Assembly: GCF_008831285.2 (NCBI RefSeq)
Contig: NC_045141.1
Span: 14,680,106-14,744,105 of the forward strand
Direction: 5' to 3'
Source of the DNA: Nymphaea colorata
Lineage: Eukaryota > Streptophyta > Magnoliopsida > Nymphaeales > Nymphaeaceae
DNA length: 64,000 bases
The notes under the pieces were generated by a model that saw only the letters and a list, made by a program, of their open reading frames with translations, was not told the origin of the DNA and did not search any database. The translations under genes and the position numbers were made by a program. Shown here piece by piece: positions 49,081 through 61,481 of the stretch (the stretch's first letter is position 1; each line of letters starts with the position of its first letter).

Positions 49081-49450
49081 ACCGCCGGAGGAACAACACA
49101 CCTGCCGCCCACCGGAAGAACAACACACCTGCCAACCGTCTGGTTGCAATCGCGCCGGAGGAACAACCTTCCGCCGACCGTCGAAAACACAGGCGTCGGT
49201 CACTGTAAGGGTGCTTCAATGCGAGAGAGAGCGTGGACGGAGGAAGGAGCGGGAAGCGGGAAGGGGCATGATCGTGCCCTAAATACTTTTTAAAAAAAAT
49301 AAAAAAAATAAAAAAAATCAACGGACAAAGTTCATGACGCGTTGACAAAAATGGTCGGGTGCGGTTCGCACCCTGGCTTCTGTTCACTGCGCCTGGATGC
49401 GAATCCGAATTGCACTGAACTTGCATCGACGCTGGTGCGTTAACAAAAAC
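49080..49450 (-). promoter_or_regulatory. G+C-rich patch, possible distal promoter or leader exon
   Basis: The sequence is much richer in G+C than its surroundings. It contains a short duplication (CCGGAGGAACAACACACCTGCC and the related CCGGAAGAACAACACACCTG) and a GA-rich stretch at 49220-49260. Such a patch could be the transcription start of the minus-strand SNAP43 gene with a leader intron, but no donor can be proved. Confidence 0.25.
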
Positions 49451-52300
49451 TGAAGAGTCCGTGTGACTTTGGAAGGATCAAATGAGAAATTTGAAGTATT
49501 TCAGGATTTGATGAAATACATAATTTTGTTAAACGTGTATTAGTTTACAGCTAACAATTTTTACTGTAGAAAGAAGAGACACAAAGATCGTTTTGGAGCT
49601 TAAATGGCAAGCTTGAAAAAAAGAAAAAAAGTATAAGAAAATACCATACATTTTAAAAAATTCCTAAAAATTAGGGATAGATAAAATAAAGAGCAATATA
49701 CATAATAATTAACAATAAAACATAATAAAAATAAATAACCATAGTAAGTTATGATTTATGAACTATAGAAAAGTCGCCAAACATATATAACATTATAAGT
49801 TTATAATCTTTATTAAAAGCCCAGACGACAAACAATGTCGATAAATGGTAAAAAGAATTATAAATCAAGCAAGAAACAGCCTTAATAAGCAGAACAAAGA
49901 GAACTAGGAAGAAAACAACGTCAATGAAAGGGTAAAACAATTAAAAATCAAACAAAAAGCAACGTCAATAAGAGGACATCATGCTTAGCTAATGTTTTCC
50001 TATCAAAATGAGACAAAAAAAGTATAAACTACCTGTTATAGCATAACAAGGAGAGAAAGAGACAGAGAGAACTATCGTCGGGGTGGCAATCCAGAAGAGC
50101 AACCGAGAGAAAGTGAGGGAGATGGGGAACAAATGTTGCTCAGCAGCCGTCAGAACAGTGTTGCTCAGCAGCTGTTCAGAAGAGGCAAAAAAATCCCCAT
50201 TGCTATAGAGGGTTTACGTGCTCAGCTGCCGGGGCCTCGCCCGGTGTCTCCTCTTGCCAAGTAAAAAACCGAGTGTGACTTCCCCGATTTGGTATCCTTA
50301 TTGGGATCCCTTATTGGGATCCGACGACTAGTTTATGAGACCTGACCTCTCATGCTATCAATATATGCATCAGGCTGTCCGTCACTACAAAACACCCCCC
50401 AAGAGAGACTCCTCTTAACGAAGAAGAAAGGAGAGAGTCTCCAATTGACATGGGCCAACTGGGGCTGTTATTGAATAAAATAACAGTTCCGCGATAGGTG
50501 GTAAATTCAAACCAGAGCTCTTTAATCTTCACATTTGAGGCATCCCCATCACAAAAAAGACAAGCCCCGAGTCCCAAATAGCCCCAGAACTAGGAGTTTC
50601 CAATGAGATGATCTCTTGAAACCATCAAATCCATGAAACCGCAAACGAATTACCACTATCCACCAAGGCAAACAAAGAAAGGGAACAACTTCATCTTACT
50701 AACTGAGAAAACTGAAAGAAGTGAATTTCCAACAACAATTGAAAGTGAAGCTCGGAATGGGAAATCATCGGCCACCAAATAGCTAAATGATGGAAACGGA
50801 CAACAAAGAAAGCAGAAAATTAGGGCAAAATCGGGTCATGAAAGCGACTCAGAGAGTGGGAGACAGAGCCACACTAGAATTAGGGCAAAATCGGGTGGTC
50901 CTCGGCGGCTTCTTCCGGCAGCTAACGGTGAGCAGGTTGTCGACGGCGGTTCCGATGGACTGTCTCGCAGCGCGGATGAGAGAATCATAGTGGCTGCTGG
51001 GAAGTAGCCATTGAGAGAGCGTGAAAGAGAGAGAGAGACACACAGAGAGAGCAGAAGACATCGAGAACGCGTGAGAGAGAGGTCACTAAGTACCAACCAC
51101 GGATTGAAGGGCCCTTCAGCCATGGTCATTAACTACCAACTAAAAGAAAAACAAAGCTTATAATTAGGGCCGTCATACAAATACGTAGAAGTCTTCCATG
51201 AATGAAATATTCATCAACCATTCCAAAGACCAGGAAATATTTCTTCAACCATGCAAGACGCATCCAGTGGTTCCGGTGAGCAGGAGGAGAACCCAGAGCC
51301 CGCGTAAAATCTAGAGCTCTCTTTTTCCTTGCCTTTATGGTCTAGAGCTCTTTCTGAGTTCTGTGGAACGGCAATGCATGCCAATTAGTACATTGTTGGG
51401 TCTCCATTTGCAACATAGTAATTAAAACACCCTTAGTTCATACTGAAAAAGAAAAAAATGAATATAAAAAAAAAAGAAAAAAAGTCTATAGACGACATTT
51501 TTTTAATAAATTACTATTTAATATCACAGAAAATGCAATAAATTAAATGGCTGTTTAAAACTAAAAAAAAGCATTTTTTCAAAAAAATGTTAAACCCGTT
51601 TTTAACGCAATTTTTTCTCGTTTTTTTCACTTTTTCATTTTTTTTAGTTTTTTAATGCCAAACAGTTTTTTTTTAATTTTTTTATTTGTTCTTTTGATGT
51701 TTGTGTTATTAGTTTCTCACTTATTTTATTTTTTTCTCATTTATAGTTTTTATTTTTTTTAAAAAATTTAACCTATTTTTCTCGGGTTTTTTCCGTTTTT
51801 TTTCAAGTTTGTTGTATTATACTCAAGAAAAACTCTGAAAAGTTATATGTGACTATGCTAAAATGTCATTCCTTGATCTTCCATACGTCTCATATAGGTC
51901 TGTCAGCACATATCTTGAACTTTGCACAGTTTGCCCAACAAATCAAAAATTATAAGTTATAACATCTCCCTCTAAAAGTTGTTGAAAACTTAAAAAGGCT
52001 AGAAGAGAGAGAGAGAGAGAGAGAGAGAGGCACACACACGAAAATCTACATCATAGAGGAGGCTGAAATATGTAAATGTATATGTGAAAAAGAAAGCCAT
52101 CTAAATAGATGAGTGAGTGTGAGATCATGACCCTTTATTTTCAAAGATAATAAAATGTTGGTTTTGTTTTCTTATAAAGCATGTATGTACATTTTCTTTT
52201 CTTCAGACAAATTCAAACATTTTTAACCCATTTGTATGGCTGGAGTCTAAAAGATCATCTTATTCCATGGCCAATAAAGTTGGGTAGCAGAATTCACACA
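49451..52300. other. Non-coding stretch with scattered duplications
   Basis: GTTGCTCAGCAGC is duplicated near 50133 and 50160. CCTTATTGGGAT is duplicated at about 50296 and 50309. AATTAGGGCAAAATCGGGT occurs at 50818 and again 60 bases later at 50878. A minus-strand open frame at 50577-50350 has no family signature. A GA array lies at 51997-52029. The 51.45-51.85 kb part is nearly pure A/T. Confidence 0.5.
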
Positions 52301-52330
52301 CACATCACATGTATATAATGCAAGAAAACG

Positions 52331-52991
52331 ATGACAACCAGTTATCAACTCTTTTCATTTCCATCTTCACTAAAATGTTTTATGATGAAGATCTTAAGAA
52401 GAACACAACTTACAGCATTCGATGGTCTTGTACCTTTTCAATTCTCTCCAGTGGCAACAAAACCAGTTCTTTGTTCAACTGTCTATGACAGAAGGAAATT
52501 AAGAGAAAAGATGAAGGGAGAGGGTCGCCTCCCAGGCAATCTCAGGCCTACCAATATCTTCACCTTCAACATGCTACTTCTGTACAGCACACGACAAAAC
52601 CAGAGCCGCTCCACATTTTCCCACAGCATTCTTGAGCTTGCACGACATGGAGGCCCGTTAGAAAACGGAAGCCTTCATCACTCTCAAGTTCAAGAAAGCT
52701 GTGGAAAAGCATGAACCGTTCCTCCTGCAAATTAGAGAAGTGCCAAGAGCAAGAAATGCAGAGATGGAAAGAGAGGGGGGAACGAAAGAAGCTGCAGCAA
52801 CAAAGGAAGCCTCTCTGTGACGTTCGTGCAGCTCCAAAACCTTCCATATATGTGAAAAATGGATCCCCACTCTGCGCTCTTCCTTCCACCTCCCTGTTGC
52901 AGTACCTGGAAAAGCAAGGAGAACAATTATTGCCTTCGTGGATGCTGGGTACTGTCTGCAGCAGCGAGGGAGAGTAAAAAAAAAAAAAAAC
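52331..52991. other. G+C-richer island with open frames on both strands and an A-run
   Basis: Plus-strand frames at 52331-52714 (127 aa) and 52711-52977 (88 aa, Lys/Gln/Arg-rich start) overlap by four bases. A minus-strand frame at 53042-52566 (158 aa) covers the same DNA. None resembles a family I know. The island ends in a 15-base A-run right after the plus-strand stop. A processed insertion or a non-coding transcript is possible. Confidence 0.25.
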
Positions 52992-54337
52992 TGCATTTTC
53001 AGCATCATTATTGAGAGCTGAGGTAAATATCACGAGGTCCACTGTTCAATGCAGAAATAACCGGAGGAAGAAAGAGTAACTCTTATTTTACACTTTGGTA
53101 TAGCAGAATATGTGTATATCATTCAAAGAAATATCATATCAGGAAATCACATCACTGGAGATTCTTCACCAGTGGTATTATTAGCATCTCAGGTCCTCCT
53201 GCGTCACATTTTCATGGAAGCAAGTGCTTGCAGTTCAAATAAAACTGTATAAATTCTTCAACATGCACCCACAGCTTAAACTCTCAACAATTTTAGCCAT
53301 TTTTATTTCAATCCCATGTGATTTAAGATAAAAAACTAGGGAGGCTACCGATGTGCAAGTTAAAACATGACAGAAGGGGCACCCTCGGTCCTGTACCTAA
53401 CCTTATAGGAACAAAAGATTGGTGGTAGGATGAAACACTAATCTGCCCCAAGAAAGGTTTGATGTCTTTCACTCCTAGATCCGAGATATTCTATCAAATG
53501 AACGTTTAAACAAACAGTGGATTTCACAGTTGTGGAATTCAAATTCATGTTAAGCAGTAAAAATCATGAATTTGAGGTAAACAAACATAGTCTAATTGAT
53601 TGTTTTGCGTTTCGCAACAGTAAGAAATTGTTATTATTCTATAAACCAGCTTCAAATATTGGGCAGATTCAAAAACACTATGTTCTAATAGTGTTTTATA
53701 AATGTATCCTAATTTTGAGTCATATTTATGAATTTGTTACTGTTGTCAAATGACTCGAATGCAGTTTTGTTGTGTTTCCGAAGGACACGAGAACGCTACG
53801 TCCTTCGTATTTTTCTGTCCAGCATTTGGTGGTGTTACACTTCTTGTAGAACACAACGTTCTTGGAACAGTGTGTAACTGAAACCAAACTCTCTCTAAGA
53901 GTGAGAAACAAACACTGGTCACCATTAATTCAAGGGAAAGGAATTAGCTCCTCCAAGATTTAAGAACAGAAAGGGTCAATTTATATGTCTATTTGCAGAT
54001 GTTCTAAAAGAAATAAGGCCATTGTGGATTAAGCAGCCATAGTACATGACTGGTAGAGAAGGCCAGCTGCGAGAACTCTTGTGCAGTCTGAGAGATCGAG
54101 TACATCTTCCAATGTGACTTTCTTCTTCAGATTCACCAAAGGGAAAGGTTCAAGTAGATCAATATTTTATTAAAGTATTGGTCCCCTTGGCAATATTCTC
54201 TTACCTTTCTCTGCTGCTCACTTGATACTCTGCAGCCTTTTCTGTTGGCATATATTCCATACATATATTGCAGCAGCAACATGGGCAGGTTTAAACGATT
54301 GAGGAACTATCTATACAGTGCATATCAACATCGTTTA

Positions 54338-54937
54338 GGGTGTGTTTGTTTCACCGTGGATTTGAGATTCATGATGATCTAAGATTACTAATAACTCAAA
54401 CCCGTTGGTTTGAGGTCCACTGGCGACGGCCCCACGGTGATGTGGATTTATGATCTACACTATTGAGATCCACATTATGTTCAAACTATTGTCACAAAAA
54501 ACGCGTTTTATTCGAAAAAAATGCGTATAAAACGTGAAAAACAAGTCAGCCATATAAAACGTGAAAAAAAGGTGTTTTTATAAAAAACAGTCAAAAAATA
54601 AAAAACACGAAAAAAACGAGTATAATATGTGTATTATACGAGATACAGGTATAATATGAGTACAATACTGGTATTATACGCGTTTTTTCATTTTTTGTAT
54701 TTTTCATTAATTTTATTTTTTTATAAATTTCAAGACTTATTAAATGTTTTAATTTTTTTAAAAATTCGCCAAGATTTTCCCGAGATATTCCCGAGACATA
54801 TAAGTTTACCGTATCATACTCAAAAAATTTCTCGCCATATAATACAATATCTGTACACGTTTTTTGCGACAATTTAACTTTAAACTAAGGATATTGCAAC
54901 AGTCTTGAATTTGAGACTGAGGCTATCAAACACTACC
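54338..54937. mobile_element. TTA-flanked MITE, family member 1 (600 bp)
   Basis: TTA on both sides (54335-54337 and 54938-54940). The left end is GGGTGTGTTTGTTTCACC; the inverse of the right end is GGTAGTGTTTGATAGCC. A GGATTTGAGATTC motif sits near the left end. No transposase frame. A TTA duplication plus short inverted ends indicate a PIF/Harbinger (Tourist-like) element. Confidence 0.65.
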
Positions 54938-55690
54938 TTATTACTCATCTTAATTAAGTTCTTCAATTCTTGATGTTCGTAACCTCTGACCGAACCCAAC
55001 CTAGAGACCAGTATAGAGTTCGGCCCATCAGACCTGACCTGCTCGATTAGTCTCCAAGCTTGACGAGTAAAAGCTCAATTAGTTAGCCCTTATCTTGTTT
55101 TTTTTTTTTGTGATCTTACTTTAATTATCAAACTACACTGTTTTACAACAAATACATTGTACAAAAAAAAAGACTTATTTATTGTTTTGGAAAGTTATCA
55201 AGGAATTTCTTTTGGGAAATCAATTACCATTAACAATAAGCTAAAGATTTTTTTGGAATATTGTTATCGTCAATTTTTTGGGAAAATTACGTTTAACATT
55301 CTATGTTAATTTTAAGAAGTTACCACAACATCTAATGTTTCAAGAGAGCAGGCACAAAGATCATGTAACTAAGAAAAACCGATTCTCTCGATCTATATCT
55401 CTTTCTCCCAACACCTACCGTCCACAGACTAGTTGGATCGAGCTAGTAGAATTCCATGGTTGAACTGGGTGCACTCTATAAGCTTTAGTTTGGACCCAGA
55501 TGCTAGGATCGAACTTAGCCGAGTTGGTTGAAACAGACCGAGACGTGCATGATGTGCCCATCAGACGTTGGAATAAGAAGCAACCGATGATCATCACTAG
55601 GAGAATTTATCACAGATAAAGTGAACATCCAATTCAATGTGTTTGCTTTGACTATGGAATAATAGTGCAACTGAGCTGCAAGATACAATC

Positions 55691-55834
55691 TAGGGGCAGA
55701 GATACAAATTTTTGGTTAAAGGGCACTAGTTATATAACTTTAAAGTATTAAAAGCATCCTTATAGTCCGACATCAACTTCATTCACGACGACACAAAGTA
55801 AGATTGGAGTTACAGTAAAATGGCTCCGCTCCTG
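55691..55834. mobile_element. Short repeat ending in TGGCTCCGCTCCTG
   Basis: Begins TAGGGGCAGAG and ends TGGCTCCGCTCCTG, approximate inverted ends. Inside it has AAATTTTTGGTTAAAGGGCAC, also found (one base different) at about 59243. Confidence 0.5.
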
Positions 55835-55840
55835 ACGTAT

Positions 55841-56163
55841 CTATCTTAAACATTGGGGCAGATTCCCGAAACATTATGCTAAATAATTGAGGTAGATACA
55901 TGAAACAATAACATATTGTCATTGTTGTCAAACGATCCAAAAAATAACTATCTTAAACATTGAGGCAGATTCACGGAACATTATGCTAAATAATTGAGGT
56001 AGATACATGAAACAATAATATATTGTCATTGTTGCCAAACAATAAAAAAAAATAAATATCTTAAACATTGGGGCAGATTCACGAAACAATATGCTAAATA
56101 ATTGACGTAGATACATGAAACAATAACATATTGTCACTGTTGCCAAACAATCCAAAAAATAAA
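55841..56163. repeat. 107-bp tandem repeat, three copies
   Basis: Three head-to-tail units starting at about 55841, 55948 and 56056 (spacings 107 and 108). Each contains TATCTTAAACATTG, GGCAGATTC, ATGCTAAATAATTGA and ATACATGAAACAATAA. The copies are nearly identical, so the array is recent. A diverged single relative (GGGCAGATTCAAAAACACTATG...) lies at about 53658-53750. Confidence 0.92.
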
Positions 56164-56917
56164 GGGCATGAAAACAAAAGAAAGTCAAGCTCCTCTCATG
56201 AAAATGGGTGTTCGGGTCTAAAATGACATAAAAGCCCTCCATGTCAAATAGAAAAACAACCGGTCGTGGAGGACAAAAATAAAAAGGACAGAACACACAC
56301 TTTTCCTTAAAACCAAGTTGAAAAATGTCCCGCCCTCATGGGTGGAACACGGGGGGTTGGTGTTTGCGCCCAAACACCCACACCGCTCCCATTTCGAAGA
56401 GGATGCCGTATGTTATAGCATCCATTAACTCAAAAAATATATACTTGCTTTCTTAAGTGAACAAACCACAAGGTGATCACGGATCAGCTTCAAATTCAAT
56501 GCCAAGAGAAAATTAATTGAAGATTATAAGTTTTATGGGCAAATTTTGCCCCAAGTAGTGAATAAAACTGTGACATGTAAGAAAGAAAAGAGAGGAATCA
56601 AAAGTTTAGAGTTGGACAGGGATGGAGATAGGTGTGTGCACTGTGTAGGCAATTGCCCACACAAACCCCATAAACAAATACTTATTTTTGTATGGATATT
56701 TTGAGGAAATTTTCCTCATTCCTGAAAAATTTACAATTTCATAACTAGTGTCCCTTAATTTGAATTTTCTGGCTCCGCCCGTTGTGACGATAAGTCATGC
56801 TCAATTAATAATTATATCAGGCTTGAGCAGCTCCGCAAGGGCTATAGAAGGTTTAATGGAGCTAATTGACAAGAAAACTAGCCTTTGTGGAAAACTGGTT
56901 CTATAACCTGTTTTAAA

Positions 56918-57138
56918 TAGGCCTGGGCAACGCGGCGGCCCGGCCCGGGCCCGGCCCGTTTACATTAAAAATTTATTTTTTTAATTTTTTTGCTTTAAAA
57001 ATATATATTTAGTATTATTAAATACATTTTATATTTTAAAAAATATTTTATAATTAAAAAATTAATTTTTAATTTCAAATGGGCCGGGCCGGGCCGGCCC
57101 TAACCGGATCGGGCCGGGCAGGCCCGATGCCCACCTTA
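56918..57138 (+). repeat. GC-ended / AT-cored repeat, copy A
   Basis: Begins TAGGCCTGGGCA, continues with GGCCCGGCCCGGGC, then about 110 bases of A/T, then GGGCCGGGCCGGGCCGG, and ends CCCGATGCCCACCTTA. The ends are inverted relatives of each other (GGGCATCGGGCC core). Confidence 0.75.
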
Positions 57139-57657
57139 GTTTTAAGCGAATGGGAGGCTTCATTTTGAATGTTTGAATGACAACCCTCAGTTTTCAATTC
57201 ACCTATTTGGATGACAATAACTTAGTTTTGATTTTTTTGGTTTTTAAATATTAACGTGAGTGTAATATAGCATCGGTTGAATCCAACATAACAAAATCCA
57301 ATTCAATTACATAGTTGCATCAAAATTATGTATAGATACCAAGTCCTGAACTGGATCTTGATCCGAATATAAATAGGGATCCAAACAATTGAAATAATCA
57401 GCTTGACATTCAAATAACTTAATTTACTTGGCCTTGTTTTATACTATTGAAATTTGTTTTCTTTGCTCATGTGGACGTATTCTTTTTTTATTTTGTATTA
57501 CTTCACATCGTGCCAGATATAGGAAATGACCAAGCATTATAGTGCATAAAAAATAATGGGTACTAAAAGTGGGTAATCTTGATATGTGTTGTATTTTTAC
57601 CCGTAGAAAAGAAAATCTGCTTTTTTTTTTTCCTTTTTGGGTAGAGTACTTTTCTTA

Positions 57658-57856
57658 GATTGCGTTTGTTTTATTACTGATCTAGATCACCACGAATCTG
57701 AGATTTTTAAGATCTCAGATTCATGGAATTAAGATCCGAACCACACCCCTCCAACCTTAAGTCTTTGGCTTTTAACATGTAGCATGACTTTGATCTCCAA
57801 AAACACACCTTTTTATGTATGATTAGATTTAAGATCCGAAGCTATCAAATGCAATC
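57658..57856. mobile_element. TTA-flanked MITE, family member 2 (199 bp)
   Basis: TTA at 57655-57657 and 57857-57859. Left end GATTGCGTTTGTTTTATT; inverse of the right end GATTGCATTTGATAGC. The interior repeats AGATCTCAGATTC / TTAAGATCCGAA motifs shared with members 1 and 3. Confidence 0.65.
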
Positions 57857-58325
57857 TTATTGTGTATTGTCACTTAGAACACCTCAAATTCATTTATTCA
57901 TCTAAACACAACATTAGGATCAACCCCAGGCCACACTCTTGTGGACGGGTTGTTTTGGTAGCCAAAGGTTTGTGAATCTCCTAAATTGGGGACTATTCTT
58001 TGATTCCTTATCTTCAAAGTGTTTGATGAAGAATATTTTGCTCATTCTTGAAATGGCTAAATGTTTGCTCAGTGATAATAGTGATTTTGAGTTCTATTCA
58101 AATTATTGGATGTATAGAAAAACAAAGCATGATTTATATCAACATATATATTAAATATATGTTATTTATTGCCCTAAAGGACATAGCATAGTAGGTCGAC
58201 CTAAAAGACACATCATTAGTTTGATTTTCATGGGTACTACTCTGCTGGACTATAAACGATGGGATTGGGACGCTATAATTGACAGGTGTGTTGTACCTCA
58301 CTCAGGTTCTAACATAGCATAGGAT

Positions 58326-58570
58326 TAGACCTGGGCATCGTGCCGTACAACCGGTGGGTACCTGGTACTTGGCAAGGTACGAGTTGGAGTCCAGGCCCGA
58401 AACATTTGGCCCGGGCCCGATCCGGGTTTATAACTTTTAAATAATAATAATATTATTAAAATATATTTTATATTAAAAAATTATTTTATATTTTTAATTT
58501 GTTTATTATAACCAAACTGGGCCGGGGCCTGGGTTGTGGGCATCGGGCTGGCCCCGATGCCCTGGTGTGC
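58326..58570 (+). repeat. GC-ended / AT-cored repeat, copy B
   Basis: Begins TAGACCTGGGCATCG, has CCGGTGGGTACCTGG, an A/T core with ATATATTTTATATT-like sequence, ACTGGGCC, and ends GGCCCCGATGCCC. Confidence 0.75.
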
Positions 58571-59228
58571 ATAGGACCCCGAAGACAATGGAAATGAACT
58601 GCCTTTAGACCTCTTTTCCAGGCAGTGGGCCGTTAATCTCCTGGTCACCCGAAAAGGAATACTATTAGTTTTCATGGGCGTGATTGTGGCTAAGAGGTTT
58701 TCAAAATCTAGAAATTTGAATAGTAGGCCACTTGGAAGACAATGTGGGTCATCTGATTCATATCCCATCTTAAACCAACGGCATCACAACATTGACCATC
58801 ATTTTCTCACATCACTTGTGCATGATTCATTGGCCATGGATTAAGATTTTCTATGTTGGATTAAGAAATCAAGCCAATAAATTGTCAATGTTGGCCGGTT
58901 CAGTAGTACATAAGTTTGTTAAATATAGTGTATTGAAAAACTGTATAATGTGCCATCTTCATGATGAAGCATTAGGTCCAATAAGTCACAAAGTGAATTT
59001 CATGCTATGAAGAGAACTAGCAAGGCATCAACAAGAGATTCATAACTAGTAACAGGCTGCAGTGATTAGGAGAAACACTCTTAACTCCATGCCATTGACA
59101 CCCTAACAAGAAGAATAAGACGGTTATCTAAAGTAAAGGAAAAATCTAACAATTCGGAACTAGAATTAACATGATTACAGGTTTAGGAAAGAGAAACTAG
59201 GAATAACAATTTATGAAGAACCTCTCTC

Positions 59229-59320
59229 CAGTGCCGGAGTCCGAAATTTTTGGTTAAGGGGCACTTCAATTTTAAAATTCGAAATTTAAGAGGCGCCATA
59301 TGTATATAAAAAATGAAAAT
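59229..59320. repeat. Fragment of the GGCTCCGCC-ended repeat
   Basis: Starts CAGTGCCGGAGTCCG and continues AAATTTTTGGTTAAGGGGCAC, matching the interior of the element at 55691-55834. The right end is not clear. Confidence 0.4.
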
Positions 59321-59924
59321 TAATAAATAAAGAAAATTTTGCAGGTTGATGCGGACAATTGCCCACACCATGTTGAGCCGCTGTCTCTCTCATTCAATCC
59401 ATGGGTTACCCATGAATAAATATAGATGCAGGCTCATTTTGATCTACTACATCTCACTGGTTCAGTTAGAGAGAGTGGTATTGAGACATGTAAGCAACAT
59501 TAAAACTTCAAGTCTTGCAACAAACGATTAAGATCTCGATCGATCGAAACTTTCATCTTTTGCTTTATTTGGTAGAAATTTGGGTATTAGGTCAGAAACA
59601 AAAACTGGATTGTTTAAATGTGATGTTCAAAGTGTTTTTTTTTTTTTTGGCAATCTAATCTTACTGAAATGATCTTAAGAATAGGTTGATGCAAAACATA
59701 TATTAAGTTCACCATTTTTTGGACTTTAGCAGTGTTTTTATAATAAGCAAACATGAAAGGCTCCCATATCATCAACATTTTGAGAATAGAAAAATCCACA
59801 TTTTTCATAAAAACAGCTTGAATCAAAACAGTATTTATATCAAAATTGTTTAGTGAAATGAACAAGTGGCTCGGACGATTGTCATGAAGTACGAAGGAAT
59901 CAAATCAAATTCAGATTTAAGAAA

Positions 59925-60198
59925 TGTCATCCGATCGGATTCTGTCTTGAATCTGGTTTAATTTTAAATAAATATCATGTCTAATGCTCTTGCATAATGA
60001 AAATCAGCCAGATTTTGTTCAAAATTTAGATTGAGATATGAATGCAAACATCAGATTCGGATTGTGAAATCAGATTTCGGATTTTGTTTTAGATACGACT
60101 TTTCTTTGTTTATATTCGAATCTGAATGTATGAATATCATAAAAAGGAGATAGGGTTAAGGGCATATCCGATTTGAGTCCAATCCATGGACATTCCTA
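59925..60198 (-). mobile_element. MITE-like repeat with AGGATGTCAA-type ends, copy 2
   Basis: Reverse-complement relative of 36916-37283. Read on the minus strand it begins near TAGGAATGTCCATGG, then has TTTCACAATCCGAATCTGA, TTCATATCTCAATC and TGGCTGATTTTCATTATGC followed by AAGAGCATTAGACATGATAT. The far end is degraded. Confidence 0.55.
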
Positions 60199-60522
60199 AG
60201 TATGAAAGAGGTTTCAGTGCAGATTGGGGAAGAAAGTTGGAAGCATAGCTTGACAAATGGGACACGAATATGACCATCGATTTTCTAAGTAATAGATTAT
60301 CTGGTAAAACCTTCATGCAGATTGAGTTTTAACAAACTAAGACTCCACCGTAGCTACTATTCCCCAAGCAGTGAGCTATTTTTGCTTGAGCTATTTAAGG
60401 AGGAAGCAAGGAGTCTCTGACCTGTAGCTTAGGAAAGTAGAGAAAAAGTTCTACATAAAATTAGCTACCCTTGACTAACAGTCAACAATGGGTATAAGGC
60501 CTTGTTCGTGCAAGGAAGAGAC

Positions 60523-60793
60523 TAGGCCTGGGTGTCGGGCCGGGCCACCGGTGGGTACCCGGTGCCCAGCCCGGTCGGGCCCGGATCTGGGCCAAGAAAA
60601 CCGGGTCCCGGGCCCAATGGTGCGGCCCAGAGGCAGCCCGGCCCGGCCCGTCCCGTCCCCCATCCTCCTCCTCTCTGCCTCTCCTTCTTCCCCCTTCCCC
60701 CCCTTCGCCTCCACCTCCTCCCCTCTGGCCCTCTCCTTCTTCCCCCTTCCCCCATAGGGCTGGGCCGGCGCAGCCCGATGCAAACAAACCCCT
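60523..60793 (+). repeat. GC-ended repeat, copy C (CT-rich core)
   Basis: Begins TAGGCCTGGGTGTCGGG, has CCGGTGGGTACCCGGTGCCC, and ends near GGGCTGGGCCGGC and AGCCCGATGC. Here the A/T core of the other copies is replaced by a CT-rich tract (60645-60750). Long open frames on both strands are composition artefacts. Confidence 0.7.
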
Positions 60794-61095
60794 AGAAGAG
60801 ACTGCTTTCCACTTACTCATAGGATGTGAAGTACTAATCAATCGGATTTGGAAGAAGAGACATGTTAGCAGTCAGAGTTAATGACTCGGGTTGAGAGAAC
60901 TAGAAGAGTATTTTATCTCCTACCAACCAACAGAGAACCAATTAGACCCCCACCCTTTCCCTCATGGTCCAAGCTTACTTTTGGTGCCTCAAAAAGGTGC
61001 ATTCACTTTGCTTCAACTTGTATATTGGTGTCTCTCTTTTGTAGTACAGAAAGTTGATGCATTGGAGTTCAAAATAGAGACCGGTTACCATAAGC

Positions 61096-61274
61096 GTAAG
61101 CATCGGGCCGGCCCGGCCCGATTACGAGTTGAGCCGGTCTGATAACAAGCTTATTGGGCTCAGTCGGGCCGGCCCAATAACAAGCTGGGCTGGCCCAGGT
61201 CCCTTTTTACTGGGCTTGATTGGGGCAGGATACCGGGTACCCGGCGGCCACCCAACTCAGTGCCCAGCCATAGT
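61096..61274 (-). repeat. GC-ended repeat, copy D (inverted)
   Basis: Opposite orientation to the others: ATCGGGCCGGCCCGGCCCG at the left, and ACCGGGTACCCGG with GTGCCCAGCC at the right. Between them are three spaced repeats of the type GGGC(C/T)GGCCCA / ATAACAAGCT. Confidence 0.65.
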
Positions 61275-61481
61275 TACCTACCAGCCCCCCACCCTGCCCC
61301 ATATGCCAACCCCCTTGGGGATAAGAGAGTTAGTGAGCAACAATATATTCCAAACCAATTAAACGCCCCCTAAACATGCAAAGATATCATGCAGCTGGAC
61401 AAAAGTTCTTATTGATATACATGTCCGTCTCCCTAAGATTTAGTTTAATCTAGTTCCATAAATACAAAACATCAGTCTTGA

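Noticed and set aside
53726-54877. Small frames around 53.7-54.9 kb
   Set aside because: They lie in AT-rich repeat DNA, partly inside a MITE, with no family signature.
55928-56296. A 122-codon minus-strand frame across the 107-bp tandem repeat
   Set aside because: Its repeats simply follow the DNA repeat; composition is Phe/Tyr/Cys-rich and no domain is seen.
60475-60841. Overlapping Gly/Arg/Pro-rich frames on both strands
   Set aside because: They arise from the GC-rich and CT-rich composition of repeat copy C and have no family features.
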